Shown: positions 8,090 through 15,284 of the stretch, one piece after another
Position numbering within the stretch: the stretch's first letter is position 1
Layout of the letters: every line of letters begins with the position of its first letter
Source of the DNA: Fulvimarina uroteuthidis
GTDB lineage: Bacteria > Pseudomonadota > Alphaproteobacteria > Rhizobiales > Rhizobiaceae
Reading direction: 5' to 3'
Length of the DNA: 64,000 nt
NCBI RefSeq assembly: GCF_034321785.1
Contig: NZ_JAXLPB010000002.1
Span: 1-64,000 of the forward strand
Made by a program: the position numbers and the translations under genes
Notes under the pieces: model-generated
The model's database searches: none
The model's input: only the letters and a program-made list of their open reading frames with translations
Told to the model about the DNA's origin: nothing

Positions 8090-8732
8090 GTCGCCCCTCC
8101 CCCAGAACGAGTCGGCGTGCGCCGATCTGGTCCATCAGGCCGAAATCATGGGTCGCGATCACCACCGCCGTGCCCGTGCGGTTGAGCTCCAGGAACAGAC
8201 GCAGGAGCCGCCGCGCCATGGGCGGATCGACATTGCCGGTCGGCTCGTCGGCCAGAAGGATGTCCGGCTGGTCGATCAGCGCGCGCGCGATCGCCGCACG
8301 CTGCTTCTCGCCGCCGGACATGGTGACGGGAAACGCGTTCATCCGTTCGCCGAGCCCGACCCATTCGATGAGATCGGTCACGTCCTGCCGATAGCTCGCT
8401 TCCGTGCGCCCGCGCACGCGAAGCGGCAGCGCGACGTTCTCGAACGTCGTCAGATGGTCGAGCAGGCGGAAATCCTGGAAGACGACGCCGATGCGGCGGC
8501 GAATGGACGGCAGGTCCTTGCGCGACAAGGTCGCGACGTCTCTGCCGAGCACGGTGATGGCGCCGCGTGTCGGACGCAGCGCCAGGAACAGCATGCGCAG
8601 GAGGCTGGTCTTGCCTGCGCCGGAGGGCCCGGTGAGAAACTGGAACGACTGCTTGCGAATCTCGAAATTGAGATCGCTTAGGATCTCGTGCCCCGCATCG
8701 TACCGCAAACCGACATTGTCGAACTTGATCAC
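8073..8732 (-). CDS. ftsE: Cell division ATP-binding protein FtsE
   Basis: The 219-residue ABC ATPase has Walker A GPSGAGKTSLL near residue 36, ABC signature MSGGEKQR, Walker B DILLADEPTGNVD and the His switch ATHDFGLM. It pairs with FtsX to link ATP hydrolysis in the cytoplasm to peptidoglycan remodelling in the periplasm. The phrase GVVFQDFRLLDHLTTFENVA is close to the FtsE Q-loop pattern and separates it from LolD-type ATPases. It heads the minus-strand cluster and is divergent from the gene at 9002. Confidence 0.93.
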   Translation of the reverse strand: MIKFDNVGLRYDAGHEILSDLNFEIRKQSFQFLTGPSGAGKTSLLRMLFLALRPTRGAITVLGRDVATLSRKDLPSIRRRIGVVFQDFRLLDHLTTFENVALPLRVRGRTEASYRQDVTDLIEWVGLGERMNAFPVTMSGGEKQRAAIARALIDQPDILLADEPTGNVDPPMARRLLRLFLELNRTGTAVVIATHDFGLMDQIGARRLVLGEGRLAIED

Positions 8733-9001
8733 CGCTAGGCCGCTTTCTTCTTCTCTCGCTCGATCGGCGCGATCGCGCGCTCTTCGACCCTGCCGAAGAA
8801 AGCGGCGAAACTCCGACGCCCCCGTCCGGGCGATCCGCCCTTCGGACGCCGGGCGCCCGGAACCCCGGCGCCTGACACCAGCCGGGCCGCGCCGCGCAAG
8901 GTCCGCCCCGGCCTCGAATGTCGCGCACGCACCCTGCGCGAGGCTCGCGCGAGCTTTCGATGCTTGATATATCGCCGCGATCGAGAACCGCCGGAGCCCG
9001 C

Positions 9002-9787
9002 GTGACGAACATGAGCGAACGGAAAGACTTCGTCCCCCGTGCGCCGCGCGAGCGGCATGGGACGAGGCGGCGCAAACCGCTCGTCATCGACGGCAGTGCG
9101 CGGCGGCTCGACGAGAGCAGGTCCCGCCTCGGCGCACAGGGCGCCCACGGCCCGGCCCACTTCCCCGCGGCGCGGCGCGGTCCGGACGCCCCATCGGCTT
9201 TCTCGCCCCCCTCGCCCAATCCGTCGCGGCCGCAATCGGTCTCGTTCTTCGGACGGCGCGCTGAACCCGAAGTCGATCTCCTGCGCCATGGCGAGGCCCG
9301 CACGGATCAGCGCCGGGACTGGGACCGGGAGCCCGCACCGCCCCCCTCGAACATGCCGATCAAGATCGGAATGGTGGCGGGGCTCATCGTCGGCGCGCTC
9401 TTCATCCTGCCGGGCCTGTTCGGCCTTGCGAGCGGCCCCCAGACGCCGACGATCGTCGCGCCCGCGAGCGAGGTCGCCCTCGGCCAGGGCCTCGGCGTGT
9501 CGAGCATCACGGCGAACCTCGTCGACCGGGACGGCGCGTCCGTCCTGATGCTCGGCGCAACGCTTTCGAACGCCTCGTCCCGCCCGGCCATCGTCCCCCC
9601 GCTCGACATCGTCCTGACCGACGCGGCGGGCGGGCGCATCGTACGGCGCATCGAGATCCTGCGACAATCACTCGACGCCGGCGAAATCGTCGGCTTTTCG
9701 TCTTCCGTCATCGTTCCCGTTCCCGTTCCGGCTGCAAAGCGTTACGACCTTTCAATCGAAGCAAGAAAAACGGAAACGAACCGATGA
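9002..9787 (+). CDS. Membrane protein with DUF3426-like C-terminal domain
   Basis: About 261 residues. The N-terminal 100 residues are Arg/Pro-rich and look disordered. One transmembrane segment follows (MPIKIGMVAGLIVGALFIL region) and then a C-terminal extracytoplasmic beta domain resembling DUF3426, with pattern LGATLSNASSRPAIVPPLDI. In relatives at this locus the same tail usually follows an N-terminal MJ0042 zinc ribbon (CPxC), which is absent here. The GTG at 9002 has a GGAG ribosome site 5 bases upstream; the next ATG is at 9011. The stop overlaps the hpt start (ATGA), so the two are coupled. Function unknown. Confidence 0.6.
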   Translation: MTNMSERKDFVPRAPRERHGTRRRKPLVIDGSARRLDESRSRLGAQGAHGPAHFPAARRGPDAPSAFSPPSPNPSRPQSVSFFGRRAEPEVDLLRHGEARTDQRRDWDREPAPPPSNMPIKIGMVAGLIVGALFILPGLFGLASGPQTPTIVAPASEVALGQGLGVSSITANLVDRDGASVLMLGATLSNASSRPAIVPPLDIVLTDAAGGRIVRRIEILRQSLDAGEIVGFSSSVIVPVPVPAAKRYDLSIEARKTETNR

Positions 9788-10329
9788 TCATCCATGGCAG
9801 GCACGTCCAGGAACTCTTCAGCGCCGATGCGATCGCCGCCGAGGTCGAGCGCATCGCCGAGGAGATCGCGGCGCATACGCCGGGCGACAATGCCAATCTG
9901 ATGCTGGTCTCGGTGCTGAAGGGCGCCTTCGTCTTCACGGCCGACCTGATGCGCGCGCTCCACCGGGTGGGGATCGCCCCGGAGGTGGAGTTCATCTCCC
10001 TGTCGAGCTACGGCGCCGGCACGAGCGGCGGCGAGGTGCGGCTGTTTCGCGATATCGAGCGCCCGGTCGACGGCCGGGACGTGATTCTCGTCGAGGATAT
10101 TCTGGAAAGCGGGCGAACGGTGGATGTCGCGCGCAAGCTGATGCTGGAGCGCGGGGCTCGATCGGTGCGCGTGGCGGTGCTCCTCGACAAGCCCGGACAC
10201 CGCAAGGTCGCGATCGAGGCCGACCATGTCGGCTTCGTCTGTCCCGATAAGTTCGTCGTCGGCTACGGGCTTGACGCCGCCTATCGCTTCCGAGAACTGC
10301 CCTTCGTCGGCTACCTGACCGAGGACTAA
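9784..10329 (+). CDS. hpt: Hypoxanthine phosphoribosyltransferase
   Basis: The 181-residue purine salvage enzyme converts hypoxanthine (and guanine in many bacteria) with PRPP to IMP or GMP in the cytoplasm. The PRPP-binding motif is DVILVEDILESGRT at about residues 99-112, and other family blocks are VLKGAFVFTADL, EFISLSSYG, and the C-terminal FVVGYGLD. Length is typical. Its ATG overlaps the preceding stop by four bases. Confidence 0.92.
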   Translation: MIIHGRHVQELFSADAIAAEVERIAEEIAAHTPGDNANLMLVSVLKGAFVFTADLMRALHRVGIAPEVEFISLSSYGAGTSGGEVRLFRDIERPVDGRDVILVEDILESGRTVDVARKLMLERGARSVRVAVLLDKPGHRKVAIEADHVGFVCPDKFVVGYGLDAAYRFRELPFVGYLTED

Positions 10330-10630
10330 TGCGCGCAGGGACTGTGCACGCCCTCGCAGGGCCCGCCGCCTTCCGCAAGGAATTTCAAACGCTTGCTTTC
10401 GATGACTTGACTGTGGAAAAGCTGTTGGTGCACAGACGCTTGCCACCCAAATCCAGCCTCGGGACTGTTTCAGGTGGAAGTTTCGATTTCGGTGGCACGT
10501 TGAGGCTCTCCAAAACGTGAAAGCTGGACCCTCTGCGGACCAGTTCTCAAGGGCCGGCCGGCAATTCTACTGTCGGTCGCCGCAGTCGGCGAAAGCGTCT
10601 TGCCAGATGACGGGATGAGGAGACGGGACC
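10330..10630. other. 301-base intergenic region
   Basis: Between hpt and the receiver gene. No reading frame of substance, no clear terminator and no convincing promoter hexamers were found. The last 20 bases hold the GAGGAGA ribosome site of the next gene. Confidence 0.5.
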
Positions 10631-11035
10631 ATGGCGAATATTCTGGTGGCCGAGGACGAACAGGCCGTCCGCCATCTCGTCTCGCGCGCGCTGCGCATGG
10701 ACGGTCACAGCGTCTGCGAAGCCGATGACGGCGAGGAAGCGCTCGAACTGCTGACCGAGGCGGGCGGTGGCTTCGACCTGATCCTGTCGGACATCCGCAT
10801 GCCTGCCATGACCGGCATCGAACTGGCGCACGAGGCGGCCCGGCGCTGGCCGCGCATCAGGATCCTCCTCATGACCGGCTATGCCGAGCAGAAGGAAGCG
10901 GCCGAGGATCTTGTCGCGATCGTCGAGGATATCCTCGACAAGCCCTTCGCGATCAGCGACGTGCGCAAGCGTGTCTTCGAGATTCTGGCCAGGCCGGCCG
11001 GCACGGCGGCCGCCTGCGAGGCCGTCTGCGCCTGA
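10631..11035 (+). CDS. Single-domain response regulator, CpdR-like
   Basis: The 134-residue receiver-only protein has the acidic pair EDE near residue 8, phospho-acceptor Asp in LILSDIRMPAMTG near residue 55, Thr/Ser switch in LLMTGYAEQKEA, and Lys in ILDKPF. It has no output domain, so it would act by protein-protein contact or as a phosphate shuttle. It resembles the second CpdR-type receivers found in Rhizobiales but lacks the FAAVALNPDS segment of CpdR itself. No histidine kinase is adjacent. A GAGGAGA ribosome site supports the ATG. Confidence 0.85.
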   Translation: MANILVAEDEQAVRHLVSRALRMDGHSVCEADDGEEALELLTEAGGGFDLILSDIRMPAMTGIELAHEAARRWPRIRILLMTGYAEQKEAAEDLVAIVEDILDKPFAISDVRKRVFEILARPAGTAAACEAVCA

Positions 11036-11141
11036 CCTGGCCGGCGCGCGAAGCACCAGGTGTCGATCGTTGCGGTTCAGGGACGCGCCGAGCCTGCCGT
11101 GCGGCCGCGATGCGGCAACGCCTGACACCGAGAGATCGGGC

Positions 11142-11729
11142 CTATTGCGGCGGACCTTCGTCGAAACCGGTGAACACGGTGATGTTCTGGTCGCTCGGCA
11201 CGGCGAAGGCGATGCGGTCGTCGACATAGGAAAAGTTCTGCGCCTCGCCCCCCGCCACGGCCCTGGCCGATGCCCGGCCGAGCTCCGAATAGATGACGTC
11301 GTCGCCGCGCAGGATGGCGATGCGAAGCGGCAGTTCGACGGTGCCAGGCGCCGCCGGACCCGGCGCGACGCGCCCCGCGACCTCCACCTTCATCCGCAAC
11401 TGTCCCGCGACGACGCGGCAGGTGCTCTGCGCGCCGATAATGTTGGCATTGTAGGCCGATTGCTGACCGGCGCGCTTGTCGATGATCCCCGTTCCCTCGC
11501 GCACCTCGACCTTGGGGCAATAGGGCGCAGGTTCGCCGAGGCTCGCAAAATCGGTCGCCGCCGCCTGCTGCGGCGCGGGTTCGAGGCTTGCGGCGGTCTC
11601 ATCGAGCCCGTCGCCCGAGCCCGTCGAGGAGCAGGCCGCCAGGAAAGCAGCCAGAAGCGCGGCGCCGAGCGAGAGATGCGGGGCCCTCGTGGGGCGGGTG
11701 AGCTTGGTCGGCGGCTTGCCTTGTATCAT
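11142..11729 (-). CDS. Conserved lipoprotein, function unknown
   Basis: The 195-residue protein has a lipoprotein signal ending in the lipobox LAAC (Cys near residue 33), then a disordered linker of about 30 residues. The folded domain has the conserved-looking segments YCPKVEVREGTGIIDKRAG and ITVFTGFDEGPP. I recall similar lipoproteins in many Rhizobiales but no assigned role. It is convergent with the receiver gene and divergent from thrC. Confidence 0.7.
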   Translation of the reverse strand: MIQGKPPTKLTRPTRAPHLSLGAALLAAFLAACSSTGSGDGLDETAASLEPAPQQAAATDFASLGEPAPYCPKVEVREGTGIIDKRAGQQSAYNANIIGAQSTCRVVAGQLRMKVEVAGRVAPGPAAPGTVELPLRIAILRGDDVIYSELGRASARAVAGGEAQNFSYVDDRIAFAVPSDQNITVFTGFDEGPPQ

Positions 11730-11894
11730 CGATCGGTTCTTCCCTTTCCGGTCGGCGAAGGTCTATATCAGGCGATCGGGCCGGACGCGACCTTCGGCCT
11801 TCGACATGACAGAGGCTTCGAGCCCCAAAATGACATTGCCATGGCAGATAGCGCCAAACGAGGCGTTTAACTATCGCCGGCACCGGGAGACGAT

Positions 11895-13304
11895 GTGGAT
11901 TACGTAAGCACAAGGGGTGAGGCACCCCGTCTCGGATTTACCGACACTCTGCTCGCGGGCCTTGCGGCGGACGGCGGCCTCTACGTGCCGACCGCCTGGC
12001 CGCAGCTCAGCCAGGAGACGATCCGCGGGTTCCGGGGCGCGCCCTATGGCGAGGTCGCCTTCAAGGTGATGGCCCCCTTCGTCGGCGAGGACATCGCGCC
12101 GGAGGATCTGCAGCGCATGATCGACGACGCCTACGCGACATTCCCGCACCCGGCCGTCGCGCCGCTGGTGCAGATCGGCGCCAATCATTTCCTGCTGGAG
12201 CTCTTCCACGGCCCGACGCTCGCCTTCAAGGACGTCGCCATGCAGCTGATCGCGCGGCTCATGGACCACGTCCTTGCCGAGCGCGGGCGACGCGCCACCA
12301 TCGTCGGCGCGACGTCCGGCGACACCGGTGGCGCGGCGATCGCGGCCTTCGCCGGCAGCGAGCGGGCCGATATCTTCATCCTGTTTCCCAAGGGACGGGT
12401 CTCACCGGTGCAGCAGCGCCAGATGACGACGTCGGGCGCGTCGAACGTCCATGCGGTCTCGGTCGACGGAACGTTCGACGACTGCCAGGCGCTGGTCAAG
12501 GCGATGTTCAACGACCCACGCTTTCGCGAGGATGTCGGACTGTCGGGCGTCAACTCGATCAACTGGGGCCGGATCATGGCCCAGATCGTCTATTATTTCA
12601 CGGCCGCCGCCAGCCTCGGCTCTCCGGACCGGGACGTGTCGTTCACCGTCCCCACCGGCAATTTCGGCGATATCTTCGCGGGCTTTGCCGCCAAGCGCAT
12701 GGGCCTTCCGATCGACCGGCTGGTCGTGGCGACCAATTCCAACGACATACTGGAGCGCACGCTGAAGACCGGGCGCTACGAGATGGACGGCGTCGAGGCG
12801 ACCATGTCGCCCTCGATGGACATTCAGATCTCGTCGAATTTCGAACGGCTGATCTTCGAGGCGTGCGGGCGCGATGCCGAACTCGTCCGCCGGCTGATGG
12901 ACCTGCTCAAGCAGTCGGGCGCTTTCACCCTCCCCGATGCCGTGATCGACGCGATCCGCCATGAATTCGATGCCGGCCGCACCGACGAGAAGGCGACGGC
13001 GGAAACGATCCGGGCGGTTCTCGAAGGTCAGGCCTATCTGCTCGACCCGCACACGGCGGTGGGCGTGCACGTCGCCGAAGCGCTCAAGGCCGTTCCGCCC
13101 ATGATCACGCTGGCGACCGCCCATCCGGCCAAGTTCCCCGATGCGGTAAAAAAGGCCTGCGGCCGGTCGCCGGAGCTTCCGCCCAGCCATGACGGCCTGA
13201 TGCAGAAGCGCGAGACGTTCGATACGATCGGCAACGATCTCGGCGAGCTACAGTCCTACATCAAACAGCGGTCACGGGCCGGCAACGGCGCGGAGACCGC
13301 ATGA
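11895..13304 (+). CDS. thrC: Threonine synthase
   Basis: The 469-residue PLP enzyme converts O-phospho-L-homoserine to threonine and phosphate. It opens with YVSTRGEAPRLGFTDTLLAGLA, the N-terminal signature of the long threonine synthase type, and the PLP-binding Lys sits in TLAFKDVAMQL near residue 112. GATSGDTGGAA is the phosphate-binding loop. The start is GTG at 11895 with GGAG five bases upstream; the overlapping ATG at 11893 is out of frame and soon hits a stop. It overlaps the M16 peptidase gene by ATGA. Confidence 0.95.
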   Translation: MDYVSTRGEAPRLGFTDTLLAGLAADGGLYVPTAWPQLSQETIRGFRGAPYGEVAFKVMAPFVGEDIAPEDLQRMIDDAYATFPHPAVAPLVQIGANHFLLELFHGPTLAFKDVAMQLIARLMDHVLAERGRRATIVGATSGDTGGAAIAAFAGSERADIFILFPKGRVSPVQQRQMTTSGASNVHAVSVDGTFDDCQALVKAMFNDPRFREDVGLSGVNSINWGRIMAQIVYYFTAAASLGSPDRDVSFTVPTGNFGDIFAGFAAKRMGLPIDRLVVATNSNDILERTLKTGRYEMDGVEATMSPSMDIQISSNFERLIFEACGRDAELVRRLMDLLKQSGAFTLPDAVIDAIRHEFDAGRTDEKATAETIRAVLEGQAYLLDPHTAVGVHVAEALKAVPPMITLATAHPAKFPDAVKKACGRSPELPPSHDGLMQKRETFDTIGNDLGELQSYIKQRSRAGNGAETA

Positions 13305-14611
13305 ATCACAGGATCACGCAGCTCGACAACGGCCTTACTGTCGTCACCGACAAGATGGAGACGCTGGAAAGCGCGGCGCTCGGCTTCTGGGTGAAGAGCG
13401 GGGCCCGCGACGAGCGGGAGGGCGAGCATGGCATCGCCCACCTTCTCGAGCACATGGCCTTCAAGGGCACGGACCGGCGCAGCGCCCGCGACATCGCCGA
13501 GGAGATCGAGAATGTCGGCGGCGAGCTGAATGCGGGCACGAGCGTCGAATCGACCTCCTACTACGCCCGCGTCCTCAAGGACGACGTGCCTCTGGCGCTC
13601 GACATCCTCTCCGATATCCTTCTGAATTCCCGCTTCGACGCCGGCGAGCTCGAACGCGAGCAGCACGTGATCCTGCAGGAGATCGGCGCGGCCGAAGACA
13701 CGCCCGACGATATCGTGTTCGACCATTTCCAGGAAACCGCGTTCTCCGGCCAGATCGTCGGGCGACCGATCCTCGGCACGCGCGAGAGCGTCAAGAGCTT
13801 TGCGCCGGACGATCTGCGCGCCTATCTCGCCCGTCAGTACGGTCCGGACAGGATCGTCGTCTCGGCGTCGGGTGCCGTGGATCACGACGCGATCGTCGAG
13901 CAGGTCTCGAAGGTCTTTTCGGGCCGCGACCACGCCATGAAACAGCCGGCCCGCAACGAGCGGATGCCGGCCCGCTACAAGGGCGGCGAGTTTCGCGAGA
14001 CCCGCGACCTGGCCGACGCCCAGCTGGTTCTCGGATTCGAGGGCCGGCCATACTACAAGCGCGACTTCTACGCCTCGCAGGTCCTGTCCATGGTGCTGGG
14101 CGGCGGCATGTCGTCGAGGCTCTTCCAGGAGATCCGTGAGAAGCGCGGCCTGTGCTACTCGATCTACGCCTTCCACTGGAGCTTCTCCGATTCCGGCCTC
14201 TTCGGCATCCACGCCGCGACCGGCGAGGAGGAGCTCGAGGAGCTCGGGGCGACCATCGTCGAGGAACTCGGCAAGATGACCAGCCAAATCACCGAGGACG
14301 AGGTGAAGCGGGCGCGCGCTCAGATGCGTGCCAGCCTGATGATGGGCCAGGAAAGCCCGGCGGTTCGGGCCGGTCAGATGGCGAGGCAGCTGATGTTCAA
14401 CGGTGCGATCATCTCCAACGAAGAGCTGATGGACCGGTTGCAGGCGATCGACGCCGCCCGCCTGACCGATCTGGCCGGCCGCCTGTTCATCGACGGCTGC
14501 CCGACGCTTGCGGCCATCGGCAAGCTCGACCGCCTCGCCCCCGCCGCTGACCTTGCAATGCCGCTGAAGTCGGACAAGGACGGGCGTCGCGGCATGGTCG
14601 GCATGGCCTGA
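13301..14611 (+). CDS. M16 family zinc metallopeptidase (processing-peptidase-like)
   Basis: The 436-residue protein has the inverted zinc motif HxxEH in HLLEHMAFKGT near residue 47 with the downstream Glu region, followed by a second M16 domain with GGGMSSRLFQEIREKRGLCYS. That is the pattern of the catalytic subunit type related to mitochondrial processing peptidase beta. No signal peptide is visible, so it is probably cytoplasmic. It is coupled to thrC by a four-base overlap, a pairing I recall in many Rhizobiales. Confidence 0.92.
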   Translation: MNHRITQLDNGLTVVTDKMETLESAALGFWVKSGARDEREGEHGIAHLLEHMAFKGTDRRSARDIAEEIENVGGELNAGTSVESTSYYARVLKDDVPLALDILSDILLNSRFDAGELEREQHVILQEIGAAEDTPDDIVFDHFQETAFSGQIVGRPILGTRESVKSFAPDDLRAYLARQYGPDRIVVSASGAVDHDAIVEQVSKVFSGRDHAMKQPARNERMPARYKGGEFRETRDLADAQLVLGFEGRPYYKRDFYASQVLSMVLGGGMSSRLFQEIREKRGLCYSIYAFHWSFSDSGLFGIHAATGEEELEELGATIVEELGKMTSQITEDEVKRARAQMRASLMMGQESPAVRAGQMARQLMFNGAIISNEELMDRLQAIDAARLTDLAGRLFIDGCPTLAAIGKLDRLAPAADLAMPLKSDKDGRRGMVGMA

Positions 14612-14629
14612 CACACCCGGGGCGGGCCC

Positions 14630-15253
14630 ATGCACCTGATCGATACCCTTCTCAGGCCGCACTGCCCGGTTCTGGTGGGGGACCGGGTGCTCCTCAGGCT
14701 GCCGAAGCGGGAGGATTACGAGGCCTGGGCGCGCCTGCGTGGCGAGAGCGCGGCGTTCCTGAAGCCCTGGGAGCCGGAATGGAGCGCGGACGAGCTGTCG
14801 AAACACGCCTTCGTCTCCCGGTTGCGGCGCTACTACAGCGACGTCCACAGCAGGAGCGGATTTACCTTCTTTGTTTTCGATAGAATCGAATCGACCCTGA
14901 TGGGTGGCTTGACCCTTGGACAAATTCGGCGTGGAGTCGCGCAGGTCGCCACGCTCGGCTACTGGATGGGAGAACGATTCGCCGGCCACGGGCTGATGCG
15001 CGAAGCGGTCGCAGAAGTGGTGCGCTTCGCCTTCTCGGTCGAGAACCTGCACCGGGTCGAAGCGGCCTGCCTGCCGACGAACCGGCGCTCGATCGCGCTT
15101 CTGGCTCGGTGCGGCTTCACGCACGAGGGACAGCTTCGGCAATATCTGAAGATCGCCGGCCACTGGGAAGACCACTGCCTTTATTCGCTGCTTGCCGAAG
15201 AATGGCCGCGATCGGGGACGATGGACGTTTCACGCGCGAGTTGGGAGTATTGA
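14630..15253 (+). CDS. GNAT family N-acetyltransferase (RimJ-like)
   Basis: The 207-residue protein has a GNAT fold with acetyl-CoA-binding loop near GERFAGHGLMREAV and the RimJ/RimL-type block HRVEAACLPTNRRSIALLARCGF. Members acetylate protein N-termini such as ribosomal protein S5, or small molecules. It begins 18 bases after the peptidase gene and is probably cotranscribed. The exact substrate is not predictable. Confidence 0.85.
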   Translation: MHLIDTLLRPHCPVLVGDRVLLRLPKREDYEAWARLRGESAAFLKPWEPEWSADELSKHAFVSRLRRYYSDVHSRSGFTFFVFDRIESTLMGGLTLGQIRRGVAQVATLGYWMGERFAGHGLMREAVAEVVRFAFSVENLHRVEAACLPTNRRSIALLARCGFTHEGQLRQYLKIAGHWEDHCLYSLLAEEWPRSGTMDVSRASWEY

Positions 15254-15284
15254 GTACGCCGTGTCGGTTTCACCAGACCCTTCC

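Noticed and set aside
11730..11894. Threonine attenuator or riboswitch before thrC
   Set aside because: No Thr/Ile-rich leader peptide and no alternative hairpins with a T run were found.
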